Source: JANOBD01 sp031411495 (GTDB taxonomy: Bacteria; Planctomycetota; Phycisphaerae; Tepidisphaerales; Tepidisphaeraceae). From it: a DNA stretch of 64,000 bases. Made by a program: the position numbers and the translations under genes. This document shows, in pieces, positions 1-7,008 of the stretch; the first letter of the stretch is position 1; each line of letters opens with the position of its first letter. The notes under the pieces are model-generated. The model did not search any database. It saw only the letters and a program-made list of their open reading frames with translations, and had not been told where the DNA came from. The stretch covers positions 136,179 to 200,178 of the forward strand of contig JANOBD010000187.1 in assembly GCA_031411495.1 (NCBI GenBank), written 5' to 3'.

Positions 1-1
1 C

Positions 2-292
2 GTTGCCGAGGATTGGATACTGCCTTTCCTTTACTCCGCGTTAGCAAAACGTGGACTGAAGGCCGGGCCCGGCTCCGACCTGGACATCATTTCCTGCAAC
101 AACCAGCCCGTGCACTTCATGGGCCTCCCGAACCGGCCACCGACCATCGACATCCAGATCGAAGCGATCGGCCGGTACGGCGTCGAGCAGCTCCTGTGGC
201 GGATTCGTCACGGCCTCGAAGCGCCGCGCATCCGCATGATGGTCGAGCCGAGCCTGATCGACCCGACCACGGACGGCGCAGACGCTCGCTGA
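2..292 (+). CDS. LacI/GalR-type transcriptional regulator, C-terminal fragment
   Basis: Only the last 96 or so residues are inside the window; the DNA-binding half lies upstream of base 1. The fragment reads as the end of a periplasmic-binding-protein-like effector domain. It has the 'DLDIISCNNQP' strand-turn, then 'PPTIDIQIEAIGRYGVEQL' leading into a helix, then 'RIRMMVEPSLIDPTT', a close variant of the 'iLLPPeLIvReST' ending typical of LacI regulators. Such proteins usually repress sugar-utilisation genes, which fits a window full of pectin enzymes, but no target can be named. The gene converges on the pilT-like gene with about 40 bases between stop codons. The family call rests on the tail alone. 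Confidence 0.62.
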   Translation, partial: VAEDWILPFLYSALAKRGLKAGPGSDLDIISCNNQPVHFMGLPNRPPTIDIQIEAIGRYGVEQLLWRIRHGLEAPRIRMMVEPSLIDPTTDGADAR

Positions 293-332
293 TCAAGCCA
301 GCGATTTCCATGTCAGCGGATCGCGCAGAGAC

Positions 333-1391
333 CTACGCCGTCTTGCGACGGAAGAGATTCAGGTCGCGCGCGCACGACACTGCGACGTCATATGAAATCT
401 CGCCACGCTGATACAGGTCGAGCAGGGCGCCATCCATGCTCTGCATCTGGAACTTCTTTCCTGTCTGGATCTCGTTGCCCAGCAGGTGGGATTCGCCTTC
501 GCGGATCATCTTGCGGATGGCGGGCGTCGCGATGCAGATCTCACACGCCAGCACCTGGCCCTTGCCATCGGCGCGCGGCAACAGGTTCTGCGCGATGATC
601 GCCTGCAGCGAATTGCTGAGTTGATAGACGATGTTGTTCTGCTGCTCGGCAGGGAAGGCGCCGAAGATTCGCTGCACGGTCTGCACGGCATCGGGCGTGT
701 GAAGGGTGGCAAGCACGAGATGTCCGGTCTCGGCGGCGGTGAGCGCGGTGGCGATGGTGTCGAGGTCGCGCATCTCTCCGACCGCGATCACGTCCGGATC
801 CTGCCTTAGCACGTGCACGAGCGCCTTGCCGAACGACGGCACATCGGTGTGCACTTCCTGCTGGATGATGATGCTGCTGCGATTGTCGTGGGTGTACTCG
901 ACCGGATCTTCGATGGTGATGATCTTGGTCCGGCGCTCGCGATTGATGACGTCGACCATGTAATTGAGCGTCGTCGTCTTCCCCACGCCGGTGGGCCCGG
1001 TGATCAGGATCAGGCCGGTCTGCTTACGCGTCAGTTCGTCGACGATGGGCGGCAAGTGAAGGTCTTCGCGCGCGCGGATCGTCGATTCCGAAACGCGGAT
1101 CGCCATCTCGGGGCACCCGCCGTGGAAGTAGATGCTCGCGCGGAATCGGCCGATCCCCGTCCAGTAGCGCGAGAAGCAGAGTTGCCACTGCTCTTCAAGG
1201 ATCTTCTTGTGTTTCTCGCTCAGCAGCTCGTCGATGATGCTGCGGAGCATCGTTTCATCCATCGGCTCGAGCTTGGCGAGGCGAATCTCGCCGTGGACCC
1301 TGAATGCGGGCGCGATGCCGCGCACGAGGTGGATGTCGCTGGCGCCGAGTTCGCGCCCGGCCTTGAGGATCTGGTCTAGTGTCACGGGCAT
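333..1391 (-). CDS. pilT: PilT/PilB-family twitching ATPase (PilT type)
   Basis: A 352-residue secretion ATPase of the PilT type, the usual length. Visible in order are an N-terminal domain starting with the typical 'ASDIHLVRGIAPAFRVHG', Walker A 'GPTGVGKTTT' (about 132-141), the Asp box 'ITIEDPVEY' (about 159-167), Walker B 'VIAVGEMRDLDT' (about 201-212) and the His box 'HLVLATLHT' (about 224-232). Family members power pilus retraction as cytoplasmic hexamers. The start has a GGAG ribosome site 7 bases upstream, and the gene follows the TPR gene after 3 bases. No other pilus motor gene is in the window, so this ATPase may serve the machinery of the upstream AAA/Ycf35 operon rather than a normal pilus. 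Family certain, role inferred. Confidence 0.93.
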   Translation of the reverse strand: MPVTLDQILKAGRELGASDIHLVRGIAPAFRVHGEIRLAKLEPMDETMLRSIIDELLSEKHKKILEEQWQLCFSRYWTGIGRFRASIYFHGGCPEMAIRVSESTIRAREDLHLPPIVDELTRKQTGLILITGPTGVGKTTTLNYMVDVINRERRTKIITIEDPVEYTHDNRSSIIIQQEVHTDVPSFGKALVHVLRQDPDVIAVGEMRDLDTIATALTAAETGHLVLATLHTPDAVQTVQRIFGAFPAEQQNNIVYQLSNSLQAIIAQNLLPRADGKGQVLACEICIATPAIRKMIREGESHLLGNEIQTGKKFQMQSMDGALLDLYQRGEISYDVAVSCARDLNLFRRKTA

Positions 1392-1394
1392 CGG

Positions 1395-2168
1395 TCATCT
1401 CCAGCGAAAGACGCGTCGAATGAAGTTGCGAACCGGGCGCGCATCGGTCGTCACCTGGCGAAGGGTGCGGCGGGCGCCCTCATGCTTTGGCGATAGCTCA
1501 AGACATCGCGACAAGCTCTTCTTCGCAGCGGCAGTGAGCCCGAGATCGACTTCACACCGTGCCTGGCTGAACCAGGTGTGAGGCTGGTCGGCCGCACGCT
1601 CGACCGCCTGACGGTAGTAGGTGAGCGCCTTGGCGGGCCGGTGGTGATGGCGATAGACGTCGCCAATCTCGAGCCGGACGAGCCAGTCGGGGTCGATTTG
1701 TGTCGCCTTCTCGAAGCAGTAGATATCGGTGCGTTCGCCGCGGACGAGCATCACCTCGCCGCGCGAGAGCCACGCATAGCTGAACAGGCCGGTCTGAGCG
1801 ATCGACAGGTCCGAGCTCGCCAGTGCGTTGGTCACATCTCCCAAGCGACACAGCGCCTGCGCGCGGCCGGCTAGTAGCTCGGCGTTGTTTTTGAAAAGCT
1901 CGAGCGCCTTGCGACCCCACAGATCGGCCTCGCGATATTCACCCAGGGCGATCAGCATCTGCACTTGTCCCACCCATCCAGCGACGAGCGACCGATCGGC
2001 CTCGAGCGCGCGCGAGTAATAGCGCAGCGCGCCCTCGTACAGGCCGTTTTGTCGCTCGTTCCGCGCGCTGGCGATCCAGTACTGTTCATCGTGAAGCGGG
2101 CGCTGAGAGGAGGCAGGAACCACCTGTTGGTGATCGCTGTTCAATTCCAGTCGGCTGAAGCGTTGCAT
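1395..2168 (-). CDS. TPR-repeat protein
   Basis: 257 residues with no signal peptide. From about residue 30 to 240 the protein is a run of tetratricopeptide-like helix pairs, for example 'GALRYYSRALEADRSLVAG', 'ADLWGRKALELFKNNAELL', 'ALTYYRQAVERAADQPHTW' and 'AKKSLSRCLELSPKHEGA'. TPR arrays are protein-docking scaffolds, so this is probably an assembly or adaptor subunit for the neighbouring ATPases (inference). The start was chosen because GAGG lies 8 bases before the ATG; the longer open frame upstream runs antiparallel to nothing useful and overlaps the signal-peptidase-like gene. It sits 11 bases after that gene and 3 bases before pilT, so all three are probably co-transcribed. The basic, arginine-rich tail is unassigned. 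Confidence 0.85.
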   Translation of the reverse strand: MQRFSRLELNSDHQQVVPASSQRPLHDEQYWIASARNERQNGLYEGALRYYSRALEADRSLVAGWVGQVQMLIALGEYREADLWGRKALELFKNNAELLAGRAQALCRLGDVTNALASSDLSIAQTGLFSYAWLSRGEVMLVRGERTDIYCFEKATQIDPDWLVRLEIGDVYRHHHRPAKALTYYRQAVERAADQPHTWFSQARCEVDLGLTAAAKKSLSRCLELSPKHEGARRTLRQVTTDARPVRNFIRRVFRWR

Positions 2169-2179
2169 GGTGTCGTCCT

Positions 2180-3199
2180 CTAGTAGATCAGCCGGAACTT
2201 CCGGGTCGGATGGAGCCGGGCATAGACGATGCCGCGAACGCGTTCGACCGGCACTTCGGACATCGTGCGAAGCAGCGGATCGTTGTCGCCGGTGAAGATG
2301 AGGTCCTCGGTCGTGCTCGGAATGATCAGGAAATGGCCGGGCGACACAGTGAACGGAGCGAACTGCGGCACCTTGACCGACATCAGCGGCTGGTACTGTG
2401 TCACTTTCCCATTCACGAGCATGACGCCGCTTCGACACTCGACCGAATCGCCCGCAATCGCGATGACGCGGTCGATTCGTTGGCCGTTGAAGCCGATGAC
2501 CCGGCGATGCGCGCGAGCGTCTTTGGCGACTCCCTCGTATTCGGGAATGTCGTAGAGAACGACACTGCCGCGATCGGGGGTCGCCCAGTGATTGATGGCG
2601 AGTGTCTGACCTTCGACAAACGGACCGATGGTGTAGGTGGGAGTCACCGGATCGACGAGCCGCGTCAGCAGGAACGCCGCCGGTCCGTAGACGAATGCCG
2701 CGAGCGTAAGCGAGACAAAGATCGATCGGCGGAGCTGTGCACCGACGTCGCGCTCGCCCGTGCGATTGAGCAGGTGCGACGCCGCGAACGAATGGATGCT
2801 GAACGCCAGGCCCAGCAGCATGCTGCCGCGCGTCGTGCCGAACAGGAACAGCCCGAGCACGATGAAGGGTATCCACGCCCAAAATAGGATCCGGCCGAGG
2901 CGTCGCTCGCCGAGATACCGTTGCGACCAGCCGGGGACGACCATGCGCAGGATGACCGCGGTATCGGGTGACTTGTCGAACGCGGAGCGAAGCGGAACGT
3001 TGACTCCCGCTTCCCAGCGATCACGCACGGCAAAGTAGCCATGACTCCAGGGAAACCAACGGCGCATCCGCAGCGCGATCGACCCGGCGCGCGGCGGATG
3101 AATGTTGATCACCTCACCTTTGATCCGGAGCGAGGTGCCACATCGCGCGCACGATTGTGTGCCGGGCATGTTGTGGAACTGGCAGTTGGGACACTGCAT
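2180..3199 (-). CDS. Zinc-ribbon membrane protein with degenerate signal peptidase I (S26)-like domain
   Basis: 339 residues. The N-terminus is a four-cysteine zinc ribbon (C3, C6, C17, C20; 'CPNC' and 'CARC'), followed by a basic linker, three or four membrane helices (about residues 110-210) and a C-terminal S26-like domain. That domain keeps the landmarks 'RRVIGFNGQRIDRVIAIAGD' and 'FLIIPSTTEDLIFTGDNDP', the latter resembling the 'GDNxxxSxDS' box. The catalytic residues look lost: the S26 serine box (SGSMxPT) is replaced by 'PTYTIGPFVEGQ', and the lysine of 'xKRVIxxPGD' is Asp in 'IDRVIAIAGD'. It may therefore be a non-proteolytic binder, although an unusual active site cannot be excluded. 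The start has GAGGA 8 bases upstream; a start 8 codons earlier is possible. Confidence 0.75.
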   Translation of the reverse strand: MQCPNCQFHNMPGTQSCARCGTSLRIKGEVINIHPPRAGSIALRMRRWFPWSHGYFAVRDRWEAGVNVPLRSAFDKSPDTAVILRMVVPGWSQRYLGERRLGRILFWAWIPFIVLGLFLFGTTRGSMLLGLAFSIHSFAASHLLNRTGERDVGAQLRRSIFVSLTLAAFVYGPAAFLLTRLVDPVTPTYTIGPFVEGQTLAINHWATPDRGSVVLYDIPEYEGVAKDARAHRRVIGFNGQRIDRVIAIAGDSVECRSGVMLVNGKVTQYQPLMSVKVPQFAPFTVSPGHFLIIPSTTEDLIFTGDNDPLLRTMSEVPVERVRGIVYARLHPTRKFRLIY

Positions 3200-3228
3200 G
3201 ACTTCCTCGACTTCGCACCGCAACGCCC

Positions 3229-3441
3229 TTAGCGCTGCTGCTTCACATCAATCTGGTTCGCCGCTTCTTCAGACACTTCGTAGTACTCGCTTGTGTATTG
3301 GCGCGACACCTCGCGGCCGATGATCTGTGCGAGCAGGTCGGCCAGATGAGTACATTCCGGACCCTTCGCGTCGATGGGCCGCGCGGTCACGGTGCCATCG
3401 GGGGCGATTTCGATTTCCAGCTCTCGTTCGCGTTCTGCCAT
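3229..3441 (-). CDS. DUF2997-like small protein
   Basis: A 70-residue acidic protein beginning 'MAERERELEIEIAPDGTVTA', followed by 'PECTHLADLLAQIIGREV' and 'SRQYTSEYYEVSEEAA'. The beta-hairpin opening around 'I-x-PDG-x-V', the central G/C/L segment and the 'YTSEYYE' box match my recollection of DUF2997, a family of unknown function in cyanobacteria and other bacteria often encoded beside DUF1257 (Ycf35) and Ycf46-type ATPases, which is exactly its setting here. The start is set by AGGGAG 7 bases upstream; the longer open frame reaching 3582 has no ribosome site. It lies 29 bases before the signal-peptidase-like gene. Function unknown. Confidence 0.78.
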   Translation of the reverse strand: MAERERELEIEIAPDGTVTARPIDAKGPECTHLADLLAQIIGREVSRQYTSEYYEVSEEAANQIDVKQQR

Positions 3442-3452
3442 GTGATGCTCCC

Positions 3453-3578
3453 TTAGTAGAAACGGTCGCGTTCCTCGATCCGATTGCTGCCATGCCGAGC
3501 GAGCCGTGCATGGGGCTTGTCCCGCGCGAGCGAGAGAAGCACCGCGGCGCCGAAGGACAAGACCGCATATACGTCCAT
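3453..3578 (-). CDS. Small single-span membrane protein (41 aa), candidate
   Basis: An unlisted 41-residue reading frame fills the only sizeable gap in the operon. It opens 'MDVYAVLSFGAAVLLSLARD', a plausible single transmembrane helix ending in a charged stop, and finishes with a basic, polar tail 'NRIEERDRFY'. Its TAA stop falls directly before the ribosome site of the DUF2997 gene, as expected for a coupled operon member. Support for its start is weak: an AAGGA-like site lies about 11 bases upstream. It could equally be a non-coding spacer. Comparative conservation would decide. Confidence 0.38.
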   Translation of the reverse strand: MDVYAVLSFGAAVLLSLARDKPHARLARHGSNRIEERDRFY

Positions 3579-3637
3579 TCACGAGCAGATCCTTCGTCGC
3601 TCACGCGCCGCTGGACGAAAATGCGCGTAAGTCGACG

Positions 3638-4105
3638 CTACACGTTCCTTACACGGATCTTCACCGAGTTGGCCGCGTCGACCTGTTCGTCCACGATCGT
3701 CATGTTTCGATCCTTCAATTCACTGACGATGCGGTGATAGACGTACTGCTGTGTAACGCGGCCGAGCAGCTCCTCGCCGATCTTCTTCAGTTCGGCTTTC
3801 GAATGGGCGTGACCTTCGATACAAAGCTTCAGCGCCCCGCGAGCGTCCCTCGCGAAGACGACGCGGACGTCCTCGCGCACGACGACGAGCTGCGCGGCAG
3901 ATACGGCATTGGCGAGAATGTCGCTGTCGTGTACTTCGATCTCGGCGGTTGTCTTGGTCTTCTGCTGTGCGAGCGTCAGGTTCGGGTTCGCCGCGGCCGC
4001 CGATGCGACCGTGAACCCGAGCGAGCCGATCGCCGCGGGGACCGCGGCGGTGATCATCGGCCAGCTGGCGATGATGAGTGGGGTGATGACGATGATAGCG
4101 CCCAT
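3638..4105 (-). CDS. Ycf35/DUF1257-like protein with hydrophobic N-terminus
   Basis: 155 residues. The C-terminal half carries the signature I associate with DUF1257 (Ycf35): 'LLGRVTQQYVYHRIVSELK', then 'NMTIVDEQVDAANSVKIRVR'. The middle contains a beta-rich stretch ending 'GALKLCIEGHAHSKAEL'. The N-terminus differs from typical Ycf35 in that residues 1-40 are strongly hydrophobic ('MGAIIVITPLIIASWPMIT'), suggesting membrane anchoring. Ycf35 has no firm biochemical role; in cyanobacteria and plastids the gene occurs alongside ycf46. Here it directly follows the Ycf46-like ATPase (46 bases), which supports the family call. The start has GGAG 8 bases upstream. Membrane attachment is inferred from composition. 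Confidence 0.7.
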   Translation of the reverse strand: MGAIIVITPLIIASWPMITAAVPAAIGSLGFTVASAAAANPNLTLAQQKTKTTAEIEVHDSDILANAVSAAQLVVVREDVRVVFARDARGALKLCIEGHAHSKAELKKIGEELLGRVTQQYVYHRIVSELKDRNMTIVDEQVDAANSVKIRVRNV

Positions 4106-4151
4106 GTGTAGTCTCCGTTTCTTGCGCTCGACTTGAGCGGGCAATGGTCGA

Positions 4152-5789
4152 TCACAGTTCAATTTTTCGCCGGACATCCGGGGCGACGACGCTCGCGCCC
4201 CCGGATGCCGGGCGGGCACGCCCCTGAGCCCAATTTCGAAGCCGACTCAGGTCTTCGCTCATCGTTCGCGAGAGCGGGACCGTTTCGGCAAGACTGTTGA
4301 GAAGCGTGGCGGTATCCAGTTCGTGTTCAGCGCTGAAGGAATCGAACAGGCCCGACACGATCGCTTGTTCGATCTCCGCACCGCTGAAACCTTCGCTATG
4401 TTGCGCGAGACGTGCGAGATCAAACGCCTCTGGCTTCCGCCGTCGCTTCTGCAGATGAATCGCAAAGATCGATCGCCGCTCGATGTCGCTGGGGAGGTCG
4501 ACGAAGAAGATCTCGTCGAGTCGGCCCTTGCGCATCAGTTCCGGAGGAAGCTGGCTGATGTCGTTCGCGGTGGCGATGACGAAGACGGGAGAGGTCTTAT
4601 CGGAGAGCCAGGTGAGGAACGTTCCGAAGACGCGCGATGCCGTTCCGCCATCGCTGCCGCCGGAGCCGACCGAGCCGGCGAAGGCCTTGTCGATTTCATC
4701 CACCCAGAGGATCGCCGGCGCGACACTCTCGGCGGTCTGAATCGCGCGGCGGATGTTCTCTTCGCTCGATCCCACGAGGCTGCCGAACATCCGGCCGACG
4801 TCGAAGCGAAGCAGTGGGAGCTTCCACAGGCTCGAGACGGCTTTCGCGCACAAGCTCTTGCCGCAGCCTTGGACGCCCAGCAGCAACACGCCGCGCGGCG
4901 GCGGCAGGCCGAACGCGGTCGCGCGCTCGCTGAATGCCGAGCTGCGCTTCACCAGCCACTGCTTCAGATCTTCCAGCCCGGCGACATTGCCGAACTCTTC
5001 GTTGCTCGCGAAATACTCGAGCAGGCCGCTTTTGCGGATGATCTGCTGCTTCTCGCTGAAGACGACGCTCACATCGTCGGCATCGAGCCGACCGTCCATC
5101 ACGAGCGTTTTGGCGAAGACGTTCTCCGCTTCCTTCAACGTCAGCCCGCGGGCGGCCTGGACGAGTTTCTCGCGCCCGATCGGATCGAGATTCACCTTCA
5201 CGTTCGGATTGGTTCGAACGTCCTCGATGATCCGGTCGAGCAGCATGTTGAAATCGTCCACATCCGGCGGACGGAACTGGAGAAGCGTCACGTCCTTGTC
5301 GAGTTCCGGTGCGATTCGCATCACCGGCGCGACGATCACGATCGTCTTGTAGGTGTCGCGCAGATGGTGAGCCACATCTTTCAGCCGGCGAATCGTTGCG
5401 AGATTCGAACGATGCTCCTCGGTGAACGGATGAAAATCCTTGAAGAGGTAGATTGCCGGCTCGACATGTTGAATCACGGCGTCGAGCGCCGAGAGCGGGT
5501 CGCTCGTATTGCCGGCGCCGGACTTGGTCTTCTGCGGCTCGGCGCCGTGCTTGACGATGCCTTGCGTGCATGTCCAGACGTAAAGTTTCTTGTTCCGTTC
5601 GGCCGCGATTCGGGCGAGCACATTTTCGATCCGCTCTTCCTCCCAGCTCAGTACGTAGATGATCGGGTAGCGCGCCCGCACGAGGATGTCGAGCTCCTCG
5701 GCCGGATCAAGGTTGTCGCCCTTGCGTGAGCGGGGCGGCGGGGGAGGCGCGGGGCGCGATGGCGCCGCGATGGGTTCGCGTGGTTGCAC
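4152..5789 (-). CDS. Ycf46-like AAA ATPase
   Basis: 545 residues, GTG start with GAGGA 5 bases upstream. A proline-rich leader (about 5-20) precedes the Ycf46-type N-domain, recognisable by 'ELDILVRARYPIIYVLSWEE' (about 32-51). The AAA module follows: Walker A 'GVQGCGKS' (about 305-312), Walker B 'ILWVDEID' (about 360-367), sensor 1 'VIATAND' (about 404-410) and the arginine-finger region 'PELMRKGRLDE' (about 416-426). These residues are intact, so active ATP hydrolysis is expected. Ycf46 is an FtsH/proteasome-ATPase relative without a protease domain; a regulatory role in inorganic carbon use has been reported for the cyanobacterial protein. Its partners here are the Ycf35-like and DUF2997 genes downstream and the sigma factor upstream. 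Confidence 0.88.
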   Translation of the reverse strand: MQPREPIAAPSRPAPPPPPRSRKGDNLDPAEELDILVRARYPIIYVLSWEEERIENVLARIAAERNKKLYVWTCTQGIVKHGAEPQKTKSGAGNTSDPLSALDAVIQHVEPAIYLFKDFHPFTEEHRSNLATIRRLKDVAHHLRDTYKTIVIVAPVMRIAPELDKDVTLLQFRPPDVDDFNMLLDRIIEDVRTNPNVKVNLDPIGREKLVQAARGLTLKEAENVFAKTLVMDGRLDADDVSVVFSEKQQIIRKSGLLEYFASNEEFGNVAGLEDLKQWLVKRSSAFSERATAFGLPPPRGVLLLGVQGCGKSLCAKAVSSLWKLPLLRFDVGRMFGSLVGSSEENIRRAIQTAESVAPAILWVDEIDKAFAGSVGSGGSDGGTASRVFGTFLTWLSDKTSPVFVIATANDISQLPPELMRKGRLDEIFFVDLPSDIERRSIFAIHLQKRRRKPEAFDLARLAQHSEGFSGAEIEQAIVSGLFDSFSAEHELDTATLLNSLAETVPLSRTMSEDLSRLRNWAQGRARPASGGASVVAPDVRRKIEL

Positions 5790-5837
5790 AAGGTCCTCGT
5801 TGTCGTAAGGTCGGCGCGCTTCTGAGCGCGCGGGGTG

Positions 5838-6767
5838 CTATGGAAGCGCCAGCGGGTGCGATTCCATCCATCTCGACGCCGGCGCGGGTGTCGCCTCAGC
5901 CAGCGCAATCTGAGTTGAAAACGCGGGCGGCTCGGAGGGTGTAATCCACCACTGGACACCGACGCTGAGCAGCAGGAACACGGCCGCTGCCGTCAGCAAG
6001 GCAAGCGCGGCGGAGCGGGCGGATTCCCACGCCAGCGTGCGATTCATGTTCCGCACGAGTTGCGCCGCGCGGGTTGAACCTGCCGATGCCATCGAGTGCG
6101 ACAGCGTCGACGAGTGGGTGACGATGGCCGAGAGTTTCGGCGGCATCGCGTGAGGAAGATGAAGGCCCAGCACCACGCCGAGGTTCGCGGTCGAGAGTCC
6201 GATGCCTCGACGATGATAGAAAGCGCGTAACCGCTCGAGCGCGCGGGAGACCCGCATGCCGGCCGCATCTTCCGAAACTCCAAGTTGCCGACCGACTTCG
6301 GCGAGGGGCCGGCTTTCGAGAAATCGCAGGACGATCGCGGTGCGGTCCGGTTCGCCGAGTTTCTCAATGCCTTCATCGAGAATTGGCCAGAGGCTCGACC
6401 ATCCCGCGGGGTTGTTCTGTGCCGGATGATTCACTGTGCGTGCCATCGTCGCTGCCTGTCGTTCGTGCCGCTCGCGGCGGCGTTCCATCTTCAGGGCGTT
6501 GAGGGCTACATAACGGCAGGTCTTGTGGAGCCAGGCCGCGAGCACGAGATCCGATGAAAGAGAACTCGCGCGCTGAGCCAGTAACAGGAACACAGCCTGG
6601 GCCACATCGTCTGCCAGGTCCCTTCGACGCACCTGTCGCAATGCGGCCGAGTAGACCATCGCCCCGTGTCGCGCCACGAGTTCGGCAAATGCGCGTTGGC
6701 ATTGCCGCGTCGCGAACGCATTCAGAAGCGTGTGGTCGGACTCCGGTTGTCGCATCTGCTGGTACAT
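5838..6767 (-). CDS. ECF sigma factor with C-terminal membrane-anchored extension
   Basis: 309 residues, longer than the usual 170-200 of ECF sigma factors. Region 2 is clear ('RAFAELVARHGAMVYSAALR', then 'DLADDVAQAVFLLLAQRA'), and region 4 has 'LGEPDRTAIVLRFLESRPLA' followed by the helix-turn-helix 'EVGRQLGVSEDAAGMRVSRA'. An extension of about 120 residues follows, with one predicted transmembrane helix 'ALALLTAAAVFLLLSVGVQW' and an outward tail of about 40 residues. Sigma factors fused to membrane segments are known in planctomycetes and probably replace a separate anti-sigma factor. The start has GGAG 7 bases upstream, and the gene lies 48 bases before the Ycf46-like gene. It may control this operon (inference). 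Confidence 0.9.
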   Translation of the reverse strand: MYQQMRQPESDHTLLNAFATRQCQRAFAELVARHGAMVYSAALRQVRRRDLADDVAQAVFLLLAQRASSLSSDLVLAAWLHKTCRYVALNALKMERRRERHERQAATMARTVNHPAQNNPAGWSSLWPILDEGIEKLGEPDRTAIVLRFLESRPLAEVGRQLGVSEDAAGMRVSRALERLRAFYHRRGIGLSTANLGVVLGLHLPHAMPPKLSAIVTHSSTLSHSMASAGSTRAAQLVRNMNRTLAWESARSAALALLTAAAVFLLLSVGVQWWITPSEPPAFSTQIALAEATPAPASRWMESHPLALP

Positions 6768-6792
6768 GTACGCTCCGAGGGCAGATCCAACA

Positions 6793-7008
6793 TCAATCGT
6801 TCATATTTCTCGACGCCTGGCTTTTCGTGTCGAGCTCTGTGCGTCGCAGGTGATTGAGCAGGGCGGCAAGCCGCGGGTTTCCCGGCTGCAAATCCGCCAG
6901 CAGCTCGATGACCGGCCGCGACGTGCCGGCGATGTAGACACGGCCATCGACGGTGATGGTCAGGTCGGTGACATTGGTTTCTTCCTGCAGGATGGAGTCG
7001 TCACTCAT
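6793..7008 (-). CDS. Small protein coupled to a radical SAM enzyme
   Basis: A 71-residue protein of no family I recognise. Its ATG overlaps the stop codon of the radical SAM gene (ATGA at 7005-7008), so the two are translationally coupled and probably stoichiometric. The N-terminal half is acidic and forms a likely beta hairpin ('NVTDLTITVDGRVYIAGTS'), followed by an amphipathic segment 'PVIELLADLQPGNPRLAALL' and a polar tail. The 'I-x-V-DG-x-V' turn echoes the start of the DUF2997 protein in the same operon, so a distant paralogue is possible. It has no cysteine and no leader-type double glycine, which argues against a classical RiPP precursor. A binding partner or substrate is plausible but unproven. 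Confidence 0.6.
   Translation of the reverse strand: MSDDSILQEETNVTDLTITVDGRVYIAGTSRPVIELLADLQPGNPRLAALLNHLRRTELDTKSQASRNMND

Noticed and set aside
333..1391. A full type IV pilus locus
   Set aside because: Only PilT-type ATPase and one DUF1559 pseudopilin are present, far apart; no platform, assembly ATPase or secretin.
1395..2882. Long 495-codon version of the TPR gene
   Set aside because: The first half is out of frame with, and overlaps, the zinc-ribbon gene; GAGG before 2168 supports the short form.
4323..5729. 468-codon plus-strand frame opposite the Ycf46-like gene
   Set aside because: It lies opposite a well-supported AAA gene; GC-rich third positions create long antisense frames. 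It has no recognisable family.
7005..7008. RiPP biosynthesis locus from the radical SAM and small protein
   Set aside because: The small protein lacks Cys and a leader cleavage motif, and no transporter or protease adjoins; kept only as a coupled partner.
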